A DNA stretch of 64,000 nucleotides from Streptomyces zinciresistens K42 (lineage in GTDB: Bacteria > Actinomycetota > Actinomycetes > Streptomycetales > Streptomycetaceae), in the NCBI RefSeq assembly GCF_000225525.1, contig NZ_AGBF01000013.1, positions 19,812-83,811 on the forward strand, written 5' to 3'. A model generated the notes under the pieces. It saw only the letters and a program-made list of their open reading frames with translations. It was not told where the DNA came from and did not search any database. The position numbers and the translations under genes are program-made. Positions 7,732 through 18,668 of the stretch are shown piece by piece (the first letter of the stretch is position 1; each line of letters starts with the position of its first letter).

Positions 7732-8607
7732 TCAGGGGCGCATCTCGTCCGCCACGGACATCACGTAGGAGCCGTAGCCGGAGCGGGAGAGTTTGGCACC
7801 CAGCCGGTGGCACGCCTCAGCGTCGATGAAGCCCATCCGCAGCGCGACCTCCTCCAGACAGGCGATCCGCACTCCCTGCCGGTCCTCCATCGTCTGCACG
7901 TATTGGCCCGCCTGGAGCAGCGACTCCGGCGTGCCGGCGTCGAGCCAGGCGAACCCCCTTCCGAAGGAGACGAGTTGGGCGCGTCCCGCGTTCAGGTAGA
8001 CCTGGTTGACCTCGGTGATCTCCAGCTCGCCGCGGGGGGAGGGACGGATCTGACGGGCGATCTCCACGACGTCGTTGCTGTACAGGTAGAGGCCGGTGAT
8101 GGCGAGGTTGGACCGAGGCTTCTCCGGCTTCTCGGCGAGCGACACCAGCCGCCCGTCCTCGTCGACCTCGCCGACGCCGTACCGCTCGGGATCGGTCACC
8201 GGGTAGCCGAACAGGACACAGCCGTCGAGGTGCTGCCGGTGGGTGGCGAGCAGGTCGTAGAAGCCGTTCCCGTGGAAGATGTTGTCGCCGAGCACGAGCG
8301 CGACGTCGTCGTCCCCGATGTGGTCGGCGCCGATGAGGAACGCCTGCGCCAGCCCTTCCGGGACGGGCTGTTCCGCGTATGTGAGGGAGAGCCCCAACTG
8401 GTTTCCGTCGCCCAGCAGTTGCCTGATCTGTGGAATGTCACCGGGCAGCGCGACGATCAGGATCTCCCGTATGTCAGCGAGCATGAGTGCCGAGAGCGGG
8501 TAGTAGATCAGCGGCTTGTCGTTCACCGGAAGCAATTGTTTTGAAACAGCGAGGGTGATGGGATGCAAACGGCTTCCGTAGCCGCCTGCGAGAATGATTC
8601 CCTTCAT
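7732..8607 (-). CDS. rmlA: glucose-1-phosphate thymidylyltransferase
   Basis: 291 aa from ATG 8607, with AGGAGG a few bases upstream; an ATG at 8667 is less likely. It makes dTDP-glucose from dTTP and glucose-1-phosphate, the entry to all deoxysugars here. Signatures are LAGGYGSRLHPIT (about 6-18, the usual GxGTRL Thr being Ser), SKQLLPVNDKPLIYYPL, VLGDNIFHG and EKPEKPRSN. It is divergent from the ACP gene across a 229-base promoter region. The only nucleotidyltransferase in the cluster, it matches AknY/RfbA-type enzymes. Confidence 0.95.
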   Translation of the reverse strand: MKGIILAGGYGSRLHPITLAVSKQLLPVNDKPLIYYPLSALMLADIREILIVALPGDIPQIRQLLGDGNQLGLSLTYAEQPVPEGLAQAFLIGADHIGDDDVALVLGDNIFHGNGFYDLLATHRQHLDGCVLFGYPVTDPERYGVGEVDEDGRLVSLAEKPEKPRSNLAITGLYLYSNDVVEIARQIRPSPRGELEITEVNQVYLNAGRAQLVSFGRGFAWLDAGTPESLLQAGQYVQTMEDRQGVRIACLEEVALRMGFIDAEACHRLGAKLSRSGYGSYVMSVADEMRP

Positions 8608-8836
8608 TTCTCCTCCTCTTCCTTGAATTCTCTCTGCGACCCTAGGTGGCAGTGTTTCGGAAAACAATTGTGATCATGTCAGAGTCAACCGCAGTACGAG
8701 GGTGGGGGTCGTTTTGCTCGCTTCTGTCTGGCAGCCTCCATCGGTTCTCGAGTCTGCCGCTTCTGCTTCTGCTTAAGGTTCGATGTGTACGGCGCGACCC
8801 CCAATGCAATTTCGACTGAGAGGGAAGGTAGGGGCG
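8608..8836. promoter_or_regulatory. divergent promoter region rmlA / ACP
   Basis: 229 bases separating two divergent start codons. It is clearly less GC-rich than its surroundings (for example the stretch around 8655-8680), as expected for promoters. A TCGAGTC heptad at 8748-8754 resembles a SARP box, but I found no partner at an 11- or 22-base interval, so SARP control here is not supported. Confidence 0.5.
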
Positions 8837-9094
8837 ATGGCGAAGGAGCTGACGGCCGAGCGACTCTTCGGCATCCTGCGCGAGTGCGCGGGGGAAGAGG
8901 AATCCGTGACGGGAAGGGAAGGCGTGCTCGACGCGGACTTCACCGAGCTGGGCTACGACTCCCTGGCTCTCCTGGAGACCGCCGCAAGGGTTTCCCAGGA
9001 GTGCAGGGTGGAGATCCCGGAGGAGGAGCTGGCGGACGTACGCACGCCGGCCGCTTTCCTGGCAGCCGTCAACCGGCTGCTGGCCGTGGCGTGA
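8837..9094 (+). CDS. acyl carrier protein of the type II PKS
   Basis: 85 aa. The 4'-phosphopantetheine attachment serine is Ser42 in LGYDSLALLE, with the usual acidic helix II after it. The chain is tethered here while KS-alpha/KS-beta extend it. The start at ATG 8837 follows AGGTAGGGGCG. It is 25 kb from the KS genes and next to the SARP gene. No second PKS ACP is visible in the window, so this must be the carrier for the minimal PKS. Confidence 0.93.
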   Translation: MAKELTAERLFGILRECAGEEESVTGREGVLDADFTELGYDSLALLETAARVSQECRVEIPEEELADVRTPAAFLAAVNRLLAVA

Positions 9095-9281
9095 CGCCCA
9101 CCCGGTCCCGCCGCGGACGCGGACGTCCCTGACGCCCGGCGGGCCCTGCACCGGGCGCGGCATCGTGAGCCCTCTCCGGAATCCCATTTCCAGCCAGGTC
9201 GTGGGAACGCTTGGAAGGGAGCGCCACGTTGAAGATCCTGGTACGCATCGTCTGTCGCTGACTTAGTGGGGGAGACCAATT

Positions 9282-10124
9282 GTGAAGCTAGGTGTCTTAG
9301 GGCCGCTGTCCGTGCAGGTCGGCGACTACTCACACACACCGAGCGCACCCAAGATGAGGAGTGTCCTGGCGACCCTCCTCGTACATGCCGACCAGGTCGT
9401 TCCCGTGTCGTCGCTGATACGGGAAGTGTGGGACGAGGATCCGCCCGTCAGTTGCCTGACCACCCTGCAGACGTACATCCTCAACCTGCGCAAGCTGCTC
9501 GCCGCGGCCGCCGGACTGACCACCCGGCAAGTCGCCTCCGAGATGCTCGTGACCCGCTCCGGCGGCTATCTCTTCCATTCCGGTCACGGCGATCTGGACG
9601 TGCACCGTTTCCACGAACTTGTCGCGGCCGGACGCCAGGCTCTGTCCGCGGGGGACGACAAGACCGCTCTCGCCACCCTCACCGGAGCCCTCCAGATCTG
9701 GCGCGGGCCGGCCCTCGTCGACGTGACCGCCGGCCGCATCGTCGAAGGGCGCCGTCAGCAGTTCGAGGAGTCCCGGCTCGTCGTCCTCGAGTACCTCGTC
9801 GACACGCAGTTGCGGCTCGGCATGTACCGCGAGGTCCTCACGGAGCTGGCCGCCCTGACCGCCGACAACCTCTACCACGAGGGACTGCACGCCCAGTACA
9901 TGCGCGCCCTCTACCTCAACGGGCGGCGAGCCCAGGCCCTGGAGGTCTTCCAGAGGCTCCGGGTCAACCTGGTGAACCATCTCGGCCTCGAGCCCGGGTT
10001 CACGGCCCAGGAACTGCATCGGTCCATTCTCAACGCCGAACCGATCGACGCCCAGGGCGGCCTGCGCCGCCCCACCGGCGACATCGTGCGCATGTCCTCC
10101 TCGGGTGCCTCGCGCGTGTACTGA
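9282..10124 (+). CDS. SARP-family pathway activator with TTA codon (DnrI/AknO-like)
   Basis: 280 aa from GTG 9282 after GGGGGAG. An OmpR-type winged-helix domain (about 1-95: LGPLSVQVG, PKMRSVLATLL, VWDEDPP, LQTYILNLRKLL, GGYLF) is followed by a bacterial transcriptional activation domain (about 100-250). SARPs bind repeated TCGAGCG-like heptads and recruit RNA polymerase. Codon 6 (9297-9299) is TTA and codon 3 is CTA. TTA is read only by the bldA tRNA in Streptomyces, so translation is probably tied to development. Candidate target boxes are listed at 11193, 17506, 39091 and 46549. Confidence 0.93.
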   Translation: MKLGVLGPLSVQVGDYSHTPSAPKMRSVLATLLVHADQVVPVSSLIREVWDEDPPVSCLTTLQTYILNLRKLLAAAAGLTTRQVASEMLVTRSGGYLFHSGHGDLDVHRFHELVAAGRQALSAGDDKTALATLTGALQIWRGPALVDVTAGRIVEGRRQQFEESRLVVLEYLVDTQLRLGMYREVLTELAALTADNLYHEGLHAQYMRALYLNGRRAQALEVFQRLRVNLVNHLGLEPGFTAQELHRSILNAEPIDAQGGLRRPTGDIVRMSSSGASRVY

Positions 10125-10181
10125 CACCCCGGAGGACACCCGGTGGGGGCCGGGCGCTCCTGGTTCGTCGGCTTCCGTCGT

Positions 10182-10215
10182 TTCGCCCCGCCGACCGATC
10201 GGTCGGCGGGGCGAA
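10182..10215. terminator. 34-base perfect palindrome between convergent genes
   Basis: Two 17-base arms (10182-10198, 10199-10215) that are exact reverse complements. It lies between the stops of the SARP gene (10124) and the methyltransferase gene (10277), so it probably terminates transcription from both sides. Confidence 0.75.
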
Positions 10216-10276
10216 GTGCTGTGAGGCGCCTGCCCCGGGTGCGGCCGACCCCTCCGGGCGTACCGTGAGGCTCCGT

Positions 10277-11134
10277 TCAGGCCGCGACCGAGGCCAGCAC
10301 GAACCGCACCGGCGTCGGCAGGCGCAGGGGGCCGTCACCGCGCAGCCGGTCCAACTCCGCGATCAGCCGGGTCCGCAGCTGCGCGCTCTCGTACTTCGGC
10401 AGATGCTGCCAGAGCAGCCGCATGCCCTGTGTGTGCGACCAGTCCACCCACGCCGTGCCATCCGCGGCCAGCAGTTCGACGTGCTCATCGGCGATCTCCA
10501 CATCCGCGAAGCCGGCCCGGACCATCGTCCGGGTCAGCTCGTCCCTGTCCCCGAGCCAGCTGTTGAACCGGCGCTTCAGCGCCTCCGGCTGCCACTCCCG
10601 CGGCAGGTTCCGCAACAGCCGCTCCGGGATGAGCTCGGTGAAGACGGGCGGCAGGAACGGAAAGGTGTCGTCCGTGAAGACCGGGCTGGTGAAGGCGATC
10701 CGGCCAGCCGGGCGCAACAACCGCGCGTACCCGTGCAGCGCCTTCGGCGCGTCCGGGAGAAAGATCACGCTGTAGCTCCCTGTGACCACGTCGAACGAGG
10801 CCGGCGGGAAGTCGGGGTGCTCGCCGTCCATGACCCGCACCTCGACATGGCCGGCGCCCAGTGAGGCCGCTCGCCCGCGGGCCGCCTCCACCATTGCGGG
10901 CGCGATGTCGATGCCGAGCGCGTGCCCCGAGGGGCCGACCCGGTCGGCGGCCTCGAACAGCACCGCGCCGCGACCGCAGCCCACGTCCAGGACCCGCTCG
11001 CCCGGACACGGCGACACCCGTTCCACGAGTCGCCTTCCCATGGGCGTGAAGAATTCGACGCCCATCTGGTCATAGGTGGCGGCGGCCTTGTTGAACGCTT
11101 CGGTCACCGTTGACTTGTACTTCGTGTTGTCCAT
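10277..11134 (-). CDS. aklanonic acid methyltransferase (DnrC/AknG-like)
   Basis: 285 aa class I SAM-dependent methyltransferase. Motif I is VLDVGCGRGAVLFEAA (about 48-63), with the acidic post-I residue in LGIDIAP and motif IV in FDVVTGSYSVIF. In daunorubicin and aclacinomycin pathways the equivalent enzyme esterifies the aklanonic acid carboxyl so that the fourth ring can close. It is divergent from the gene for that next step (aklanonate methyl ester cyclase) across a promoter with three SARP-like heptads, which fits consecutive roles. Confidence 0.88.
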   Translation of the reverse strand: MDNTKYKSTVTEAFNKAAATYDQMGVEFFTPMGRRLVERVSPCPGERVLDVGCGRGAVLFEAADRVGPSGHALGIDIAPAMVEAARGRAASLGAGHVEVRVMDGEHPDFPPASFDVVTGSYSVIFLPDAPKALHGYARLLRPAGRIAFTSPVFTDDTFPFLPPVFTELIPERLLRNLPREWQPEALKRRFNSWLGDRDELTRTMVRAGFADVEIADEHVELLAADGTAWVDWSHTQGMRLLWQHLPKYESAQLRTRLIAELDRLRGDGPLRLPTPVRFVLASVAA

Positions 11135-11192
11135 GGGTCCTCTCCACCGGAGATAGCCGACCCGACCACCATGTCCATCGCTTCTGGAACGG

Positions 11193-11221
11193 GGGTCGAC
11201 CCGTGCTCGGCGCTCGCTCGA
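11193..11221 (-). promoter_or_regulatory. candidate SARP-binding heptads, three in tandem
   Basis: Read on the minus strand: TCGAGCG (11221-11215), CCGAGCA (11210-11204) and TCGACCC (11199-11193), each exactly 11 bases apart. This is the DnrI/SARP pattern of heptads on one helix face. It lies between the divergent methyltransferase (11134, minus) and cyclase (11326, plus) genes. I could not place a convincing -10 box at the usual 8-base distance. Confidence 0.5.
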
Positions 11222-11325
11222 ATTCCGCTTTCCTTTCGGTCGACGAGCCTCGAATCGGATTGTTACGGGCGGTCCGGGAAGTCAGGATGAGTCCACCGCC
11301 CTTTCTACCGACGAGGAGGTCCGCC

Positions 11326-11763
11326 ATGACCGATCGCATCGACATAGTGCGCCGGATGGTGAATGCGTACAACACCGGTGACGTCGACGACGTGGCTGAG
11401 TTCATTCACGACGAGTACCTCAACCCCGGAGCCCTGGAGCACATGCCCACGCTCCGCGGACCCGAGGCATTCTCCCTCGCCGTCAAGTGGCTCAAGATCA
11501 CCTTCTCCGAGGAGGCTTTCCTGGAGGAGGTCTCCTACGAGGAGAACGGCGACTGGGTCCGAGCCAAACTCGCCCTCTACGGCCGTCAGGTCGGCGAACT
11601 TGTCGGAATGCCGGCCACCGGCCGCCGTTTCTCCGGCGAACAGATCCATCTGATCCGGATCGTCGACGGCAGGATCCGGGACCACCGCGACTGGCCGGAC
11701 TACCTCGGCACCTACCGCCAGCTCGGGGAGCCCTGGCCGACCCAGGAGGGCTGGCGGCCCTGA
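11326..11763 (+). CDS. rdmA: aklanonic acid methyl ester cyclase (SnoaL/AknH/RdmA type)
   Basis: 145 aa SnoaL-fold cyclase from ATG 11326 (GAGGAGG upstream). It closes the fourth anthracycline ring by intramolecular aldol condensation. The family's catalytic Asp lies in DHRDWPDYLGTYRQLGEPWP (about 115-134). Other family segments are RRMVNAYNTGDVDDVAEFIH and SGEQIHLIRIVDGRI. From memory it is very close to AknH and RdmA. It begins the run cyclase - 10-hydroxylase - methylesterase - N-methyltransferase - 11-hydroxylase, on one strand with small gaps. Confidence 0.93.
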   Translation: MTDRIDIVRRMVNAYNTGDVDDVAEFIHDEYLNPGALEHMPTLRGPEAFSLAVKWLKITFSEEAFLEEVSYEENGDWVRAKLALYGRQVGELVGMPATGRRFSGEQIHLIRIVDGRIRDHRDWPDYLGTYRQLGEPWPTQEGWRP

Positions 11764-11812
11764 CTCCGTCCCGCGTGCCCCGCGCACTCTCCGCACCCAG
11801 GGAAGGAACAAG

Positions 11813-13856
<2,044 letters not shown>

Positions 13857-13888
13857 CCGGGCCGGAGCCGGTGGGAGCAGGACACACC

Positions 13889-14602
13889 ATGTACGGGCGG
13901 GACCTCGCCCGGGTCTACGACCTGGTGCACCAAGAGCGCGGAAAGGACTACCGCGTCGAGGCGGAGGCGGTGGCGGCCGCCGCGCGCCGGCACCGCCCCG
14001 ACGCTGGCCGGCTGCTCGATGTCGCCTGTGGCACCGGCGGCCATCTGCGCCACTTCGCCGAGCTCTTCGACCATGCGGAGGGGCTGGAGCTGTCGGAGCC
14101 GATGGCCGCCGCCGCCCGGGCGGCACTGCCCGGTACGACCGTCCACCCGGGCGACATGCGCGACTTCCGGCTCGACGCCGAGTTCTCGGTGATCACCTGC
14201 ATGTTCGGCTCCATCGGCTACATGAAGTCCTCCACCGAACTCGGTCTCGCGCTGGGCACGTTCGCCCGGCACCTCGAACCCGGCGGGGTGGTCGTCGTCG
14301 ACCCCTGGTGGTTCGACGAGACCTTCCTCGACGGACATGTCTCCGCCGACGTGGTCAGTGTCGACGGCGTGACCGTCTCCCGGGTCTCGCACTCCGCCCG
14401 CCGGGGCCGCGCCTCGCACATGGACGTGCACGTCGTCGTCGCCGAACCAGGTCTCGGTGTACGGCACTTCGTCGACCGGCACGTCATCTCCCTGTTCGCC
14501 AGGACGGAGTACGAGGCCGCCTTCCGGGCGGCCGGCCTCCGGGTCGAGTACCTGCCCGGACAGCCGTCCGGGCGGGGCCTGTTCGTCGGCGTCCGGACAT
14601 GA
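13889..14602 (+). CDS. amino-sugar N-methyltransferase, copy 1
   Basis: 237 aa if it starts at ATG 13889 (MYGRDLARVYDL), which aligns with the start of its paralogue at 44877-45596. An ATG at 13853 overlapping the previous stop would add 12 residues. SAM motif I is [12 protein letters not shown] (about 40-51), then [10 protein letters not shown] and the DesVI/TylM1-type CMFGSIGYM and LEPGGVVVVDPWWF. Such enzymes methylate the 3-amino group of dTDP-deoxyaminosugars (rhodosamine here). Two copies are more than one rhodosamine pathway needs. Confidence 0.85.
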   Translation: MYGRDLARVYDLVHQERGKDYRVEAEAVAAAARRHRPDAGRLLDVACGTGGHLRHFAELFDHAEGLELSEPMAAAARAALPGTTVHPGDMRDFRLDAEFSVITCMFGSIGYMKSSTELGLALGTFARHLEPGGVVVVDPWWFDETFLDGHVSADVVSVDGVTVSRVSHSARRGRASHMDVHVVVAEPGLGVRHFVDRHVISLFARTEYEAAFRAAGLRVEYLPGQPSGRGLFVGVRT

Positions 14603-14658
14603 CCGGGGCGGTGGGCGCCGCCCGCGCACATGAAGACAACGAACACGAGAGGAGCGAC

Positions 14659-16254
14659 ATGAGCGACCGAGAGTTCGATGTCCTGGTGGTGGGTGCGGGC
14701 CTCGGCGGCCTGTCCACGGCGATGTTCCTCGCCCGGCAGGGTGTCCGCGTACTCGTGGTGGAACGGAGGTCCGGCCTCTCACCGTACCCGCGCGCCGCCG
14801 GACAGAATCCGCGCACCATGGAGCTGCTGCGGATCGGCGGCGTCGCCGACGAGGTCACCCGGGTCGACGACATCCGCGGCGCACAGGGCGACTTCGTCAT
14901 CCGGATCGGCAGGACCGTGCGTGGCGAACCCGTCCGCACGGTGTCGGAGAGCTTCGACGCCATGGTCGCCGCCACCGCCCCCTGCACCCCCGCAGGCTGG
15001 GCCATGCTCTCCCAGGACAAGCTGGAGCCGATTCTCCTCTCCCAGGCCGAACGGCACGGCGGCTCCCTCCGTTTCGATACCCGGCTGGTCTCGTTCCGGC
15101 AGGACGACGACGGGGTGACAGCCGCCCTGGAGGGCCCCGACGGGGCGTACGACCTGCGCGTCCGCCATCTCGTCGCCGCCGACGGCAGCCGCAGCGCCGT
15201 CCGTGAATCCCTCGGCATCGGACGGTACGGGCACGGCACCCTCACCCTCATGGTCGGCGTCATCTTCGACGCGGATCTGACCGGCCTGCTGGAGGCCAGC
15301 GCCACCGGCTGGTACTACCTCCACCACCCCGAGTTCACCGGAACATTCGGCCCCACCGACCGCCCCGACCGCTTCACCCTCTTCGTCGAGTACGACCCCG
15401 AGAAGGGCGAGAGCCCCGCGGACTTCACCCCGCGGCGGTGCACCGAACTCATCCGGCTCGCCCTGGAGTCACCCGGCCTGGAGCCGGAGATCGTCGACAT
15501 CCAGGGATGGGAGATGGCCGCCCGGATCGCCGAGCGGTGGCGCGACGGGCGGGTGTTCCTCGTCGGCGACGCCGCCAAGGTCACCCCGCCCACCGGAGGC
15601 ATGAGCGGCAACGCGGCCGTCGCTGACGGCTTCGACCTGGCGTGGAAGCTCGGTGCCGTGCTGAACGGCCAGGCCGGGCCCGGCCTTCTCGACACCTACG
15701 AGGAGGAACGGCGGACCGCCGCCGAACTCGTCGTCGCCGAGGCACTCGCCATCTACGCGGAGCGGATGGCCCCGCACATGGCCGACGTGTGGGAGAAGTC
15801 CGTGGGCTACGCCGAGACCCTTCTCGGTTTCCGGTACCGCTCCGCCGCCGTCCTCGCCGACGACGACGACCCGGCCCGGGTGGAGAACCCGCTGGAGCCG
15901 ACCGGCCGTCCGGGCTTCCGCGGCCCGCACGTCCCGGTGCTCCGGGACGGCGAACCCGTCTCCACGATCGACCTCTTCGGCGACGGCTGGACCTTGATCG
16001 CCGGCGAGTCCGGGGACACCTGGGGCCGTGCCGCCGCCGACCTCGCGACCGAACTCGGCATTGTGACCAAGGCGTTCAGGGTCGGCCTCGACATCACCGA
16101 TCCGGACGACCAGGTGCCCGGCCGTTACGGCATCGGCAAGTCCGGTGCCTGTCTCGTCCGCCCAGACGGCGTCGTGGCGTGGCGCACCGACGAAGCGCCC
16201 GCCGACACCACCGCCGTCCTCGGCGCAGTCCTGCGGCGGATTCTCGACCGGTGA
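14659..16254 (+). CDS. rdmE: aklavinone 11-hydroxylase, FAD monooxygenase (RdmE-like)
   Basis: 531 aa class A flavoprotein aromatic hydroxylase from ATG 14659 (GAGAGGAG upstream). FAD motifs: dinucleotide fold VVGAGLGGLSTAMFLARQG (about 10-28), DG motif ADGSRSA (about 174-180), GD motif VFLVGDAAKVTPPTGG (about 300-315). The C-terminal thioredoxin-like domain follows from about 400. RdmE and DnrF use NADPH and oxygen to hydroxylate C11 of aklavinone, giving epsilon-rhodomycinone-type chromophores. Its place after the RdmA-B-C-like genes supports the 11-hydroxylase assignment over other PHBH-like oxygenases. Confidence 0.9.
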   Translation: MSDREFDVLVVGAGLGGLSTAMFLARQGVRVLVVERRSGLSPYPRAAGQNPRTMELLRIGGVADEVTRVDDIRGAQGDFVIRIGRTVRGEPVRTVSESFDAMVAATAPCTPAGWAMLSQDKLEPILLSQAERHGGSLRFDTRLVSFRQDDDGVTAALEGPDGAYDLRVRHLVAADGSRSAVRESLGIGRYGHGTLTLMVGVIFDADLTGLLEASATGWYYLHHPEFTGTFGPTDRPDRFTLFVEYDPEKGESPADFTPRRCTELIRLALESPGLEPEIVDIQGWEMAARIAERWRDGRVFLVGDAAKVTPPTGGMSGNAAVADGFDLAWKLGAVLNGQAGPGLLDTYEEERRTAAELVVAEALAIYAERMAPHMADVWEKSVGYAETLLGFRYRSAAVLADDDDPARVENPLEPTGRPGFRGPHVPVLRDGEPVSTIDLFGDGWTLIAGESGDTWGRAAADLATELGIVTKAFRVGLDITDPDDQVPGRYGIGKSGACLVRPDGVVAWRTDEAPADTTAVLGAVLRRILDR

Positions 16255-16260
16255 CGGCGA

Positions 16261-16300
16261 GCGGTGGCCCGGGGCGGAGGAACCCGCCCCGGGCCACCGC
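16261..16300. terminator. bidirectional terminator, 17-bp perfect stem
   Basis: Arms 16261-16277 and 16284-16300 are exact reverse complements around loop AGGAAC, between the convergent 11-hydroxylase and 3-ketoreductase genes. Confidence 0.85.
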
Positions 16301-16342
16301 CCGGAAGGGACGGGCGGGCGTACACCTGCCGGTCCGTCGCTT

Positions 16343-17389
16343 TCAGCGTGCGCCAGGTCCCCCGACGAGCAGCCGGGACGCGGACGACGGCACGCCGACC
16401 GTCCGCGCGACCTCGCGTACCCGGTCCACGAGCAGGGCCTGCCGCAGCGTCGCCGTCCTCTCCCCGGCCGGTCGAGCCTCGCCCAGCGATGCCCGTACGA
16501 ACGCGTCCATGGCGTTGAAGACCTGGTCGTCCTGCGGCAGCGCCCGCTCCGTCACCATGTCCTGCTGCTCGATCCGCACGACCGGTCGCAGCTGTTCCGG
16601 CGGCGTGAACGCCCGCCGCACACTTACCCGCCCCCGGTCCCCCCAGAGCGCGTACATCGACCGGTACGCGTGCTCGAACCCGAAGTCCAGCTGTGCCGTC
16701 ACCCCGCGCTCGTCGCACAGCAGCACGCTGCCCGCGACGTCCACGCCGGTCGCCTCGTCCACCCGCAGGAAGGCGCCGAGCACTTCCAGTTCCCCGGTCA
16801 GATGCAGCTGAGCCGCCCGCAGCGGGTACACCCCCACGTCGAGCAGCGCCCCACCGCCCAGCTCCGGGCGGTAGCGGAACGAGTCCGGCGCCAGCGGGGG
16901 CACCGCGAACGTTCCCGAGAACTGCCGCAGCCCGCCGACCGAGGCGTCCAGCATCGCCCGTACCGCGGCGTGCTGCGAATGGTGCAGGAACATGAAGTTC
17001 TCGGCCACGACGAGCCCGAGCCGCGACGCGAGCGTGAGCAGTTCCAGCGTCTTCCCGTACGCGTCCGACATCGGCTTCTCGACGAGGACGTGCTTGCCCG
17101 ACCGCAGTGCCCGCATCGCCCACTCATGGTGCATCCCCGGTGGCAACGGGATGTATACGGCGTCCAGGTCCTCCCGCTCCAGCAGCGCCTCGTACCCCCC
17201 GGCCCCCCCGATCCCCTCGCAGCCGAAAGCAGCCCCGACCTCCGCGGCCCTGGCCTCGTCCCGGCTGGCCACCGCGACGAGGTCGACCTGATCGTGTGCG
17301 GCGAGAACGGGCATGATCCGGCGGATCGCGATGTTCGCGGTGCCGATCACGCCCATTCTGAGCGTCCGTTGCCGACGGTGCTCTGGCAT
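16343..17389 (-). CDS. dTDP-sugar 3-ketoreductase, Gfo/Idh/MocA family
   Basis: 348 aa from ATG 17389 (in-frame starts exist up to 17431). The N-terminal Rossmann motif is RMGVIGTANIA, the family lysine motif is LVEKPMSD (about residue 97), and the Gfo/Idh C-terminal domain has GGGALLDVGVYPL. This group (AknQ, OleW, UrdT types) reduces the 3-keto group formed after 2,3-dehydration of dTDP-4-keto-6-deoxyglucose, giving 2-deoxysugars such as 2-deoxyfucose and the rhodinose precursor. Divergent from the helper gene at 17568. Confidence 0.85.
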   Translation of the reverse strand: MPEHRRQRTLRMGVIGTANIAIRRIMPVLAAHDQVDLVAVASRDEARAAEVGAAFGCEGIGGAGGYEALLEREDLDAVYIPLPPGMHHEWAMRALRSGKHVLVEKPMSDAYGKTLELLTLASRLGLVVAENFMFLHHSQHAAVRAMLDASVGGLRQFSGTFAVPPLAPDSFRYRPELGGGALLDVGVYPLRAAQLHLTGELEVLGAFLRVDEATGVDVAGSVLLCDERGVTAQLDFGFEHAYRSMYALWGDRGRVSVRRAFTPPEQLRPVVRIEQQDMVTERALPQDDQVFNAMDAFVRASLGEARPAGERTATLRQALLVDRVREVARTVGVPSSASRLLVGGPGAR

Positions 17390-17505
17390 AGCGGTCCTCA
17401 TCACGTCGCGGGAGTCCAATGGGGTCCCCACCGTAGATCGGGACGATCAAACGCCGCTTGAGGAACGGTGGACCCGTCAGCTGCCCCGAATGCCGGAAAT
17501 CGGCT

Positions 17506-17537
17506 TCGAGCGTTCTTCTAATCCGGCCCCGTACGTT
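17506..17537 (+). promoter_or_regulatory. candidate SARP-dependent promoter
   Basis: TCGAGCG (17506-17512), 4-base gap, TCTAATC (17517-17523), then 8 bases to TACGTT (17532-17537) as -10. The 11-base period and 8-base distance to -10 are the known SARP promoter layout. The second heptad is degenerate. It would drive the helper/glycosyltransferase genes from 17568. Confidence 0.5.
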
Positions 17538-17567
17538 GCCTGGGTAATCGGATACGGAGGTGGCTCG

Positions 17568-18668
17568 GTGACAGCGGCGATCAGTGAGCTGGGACGCGAA
17601 CTACAGCTCGTACACGCGGCACAGTGGCTCTACTCGGTGAACGGCGAACCGTTCGTGCCCGGCGACGGGGACCCGTACGCCTGTCTGGTGCGCGGCTTCG
17701 ACGACCACACCGCACGACTTCACGCGGCCTGTGCGGAGCGCGGACCGCTGTGGCGCAGCCGGCTCGGTACCTGGGTCGCCGGATCGGCCGCCCTGCCCGC
17801 ACTGCTCGGCCACCCCGCTCTCGTGGTGGCGGCGGCCGTTCCGCAGGCCGAACCCTGGCTGCCCGCTCCGGACCGGCAGCGGGCCGCCGCCCGTGGCCTC
17901 GCTCACCGGGGAGGCCGGGGCACCGTCCGCGCCGCCGCGACGGTCCTGCGACGGCTGATCGCTGAGGCCGTGGCTGGCCTCCGCCCGGGACCAGCCGATC
18001 TGATCACCGCGGTGGCGGCCCCGCTCGCCGCCACCGGTTACGCCGCCCTGCTCGGTGTGGCCGAGGACCGGCACGCGGAGTTCGCCGCCGCTGTCGCGGA
18101 CACCGCGCCGGCCGTGGACGCCCTGCTCTGCCCGCAAAGCCTGGCGGCCACCGTACGGGCCGCCGCCGGTGTGCGCGGACTGCGGGAACTCCTGGCCTCG
18201 TCGGGACACGGCGAGGCCGGACTCGTCCTCGCCGTCGCCGGTACCCGGGCCGCCACCGACCTCCTCGGCGAGGCGCTGTTGCGCCTCGCCGACCGGCCCG
18301 GGGAGTGGGCACGAGCAGGGAGCGACCCGGCAGCCGCCGCAGCGGCCGTCCGTGCCGCCACCCCCACGCACGGGCCCTGGCACCTCCACCCCCTGACCGC
18401 CCTCACCCCGCTGGAGGCGGCGGGTGTCCGCATCGGTGCCGGGGACCGGGTCACCCTCGTCCCCGAACCGGGAGGCACGGCGCCCGCCCCCTACGCGAGG
18501 CTGCTTCTCCCGGGCGCCCGCGCCGTCGCCGAGGAGGCGCTGCGCCACCTCGCCGTCCGCTTCCCGCACGTCCGCTCCGACGGTGCGCCGGTCCGCGCGC
18601 GCCGGGCCCCCGTCACCCGCCGCCTGATCCGGGTGCCCGCACTGCTCGGCGAGGAGGAGACCCGATGA
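17568..18668 (+). CDS. haem-less P450-like glycosyltransferase activator (DnrQ/AknT type), short form
   Basis: 366 aa from GTG 17568 (GGAGG at 17556-17560). It starts SELGRELQLVHAAQWLYSVNGEPF, the same pattern as other activators (compare SELGRHLLTIRGVQFIFG in the protein at 30915). The FGxGxHxCxG haem-binding loop is absent, as in DesVIII-type helpers. These proteins bind and activate their partner glycosyltransferase. It is about 50 residues shorter than the second copy. It overlaps the glycosyltransferase start by ATGA (18665-18668), so the two are very likely partners. Confidence 0.8.
   Translation: MTAAISELGRELQLVHAAQWLYSVNGEPFVPGDGDPYACLVRGFDDHTARLHAACAERGPLWRSRLGTWVAGSAALPALLGHPALVVAAAVPQAEPWLPAPDRQRAAARGLAHRGGRGTVRAAATVLRRLIAEAVAGLRPGPADLITAVAAPLAATGYAALLGVAEDRHAEFAAAVADTAPAVDALLCPQSLAATVRAAAGVRGLRELLASSGHGEAGLVLAVAGTRAATDLLGEALLRLADRPGEWARAGSDPAAAAAAVRAATPTHGPWHLHPLTALTPLEAAGVRIGAGDRVTLVPEPGGTAPAPYARLLLPGARAVAEEALRHLAVRFPHVRSDGAPVRARRAPVTRRLIRVPALLGEEETR

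Noticed and set aside
8748..8754. SARP box between rmlA and the ACP gene
   Set aside because: A single TCGAGTC heptad without a partner at 11 or 22 bases is expected by chance in this GC-rich DNA.
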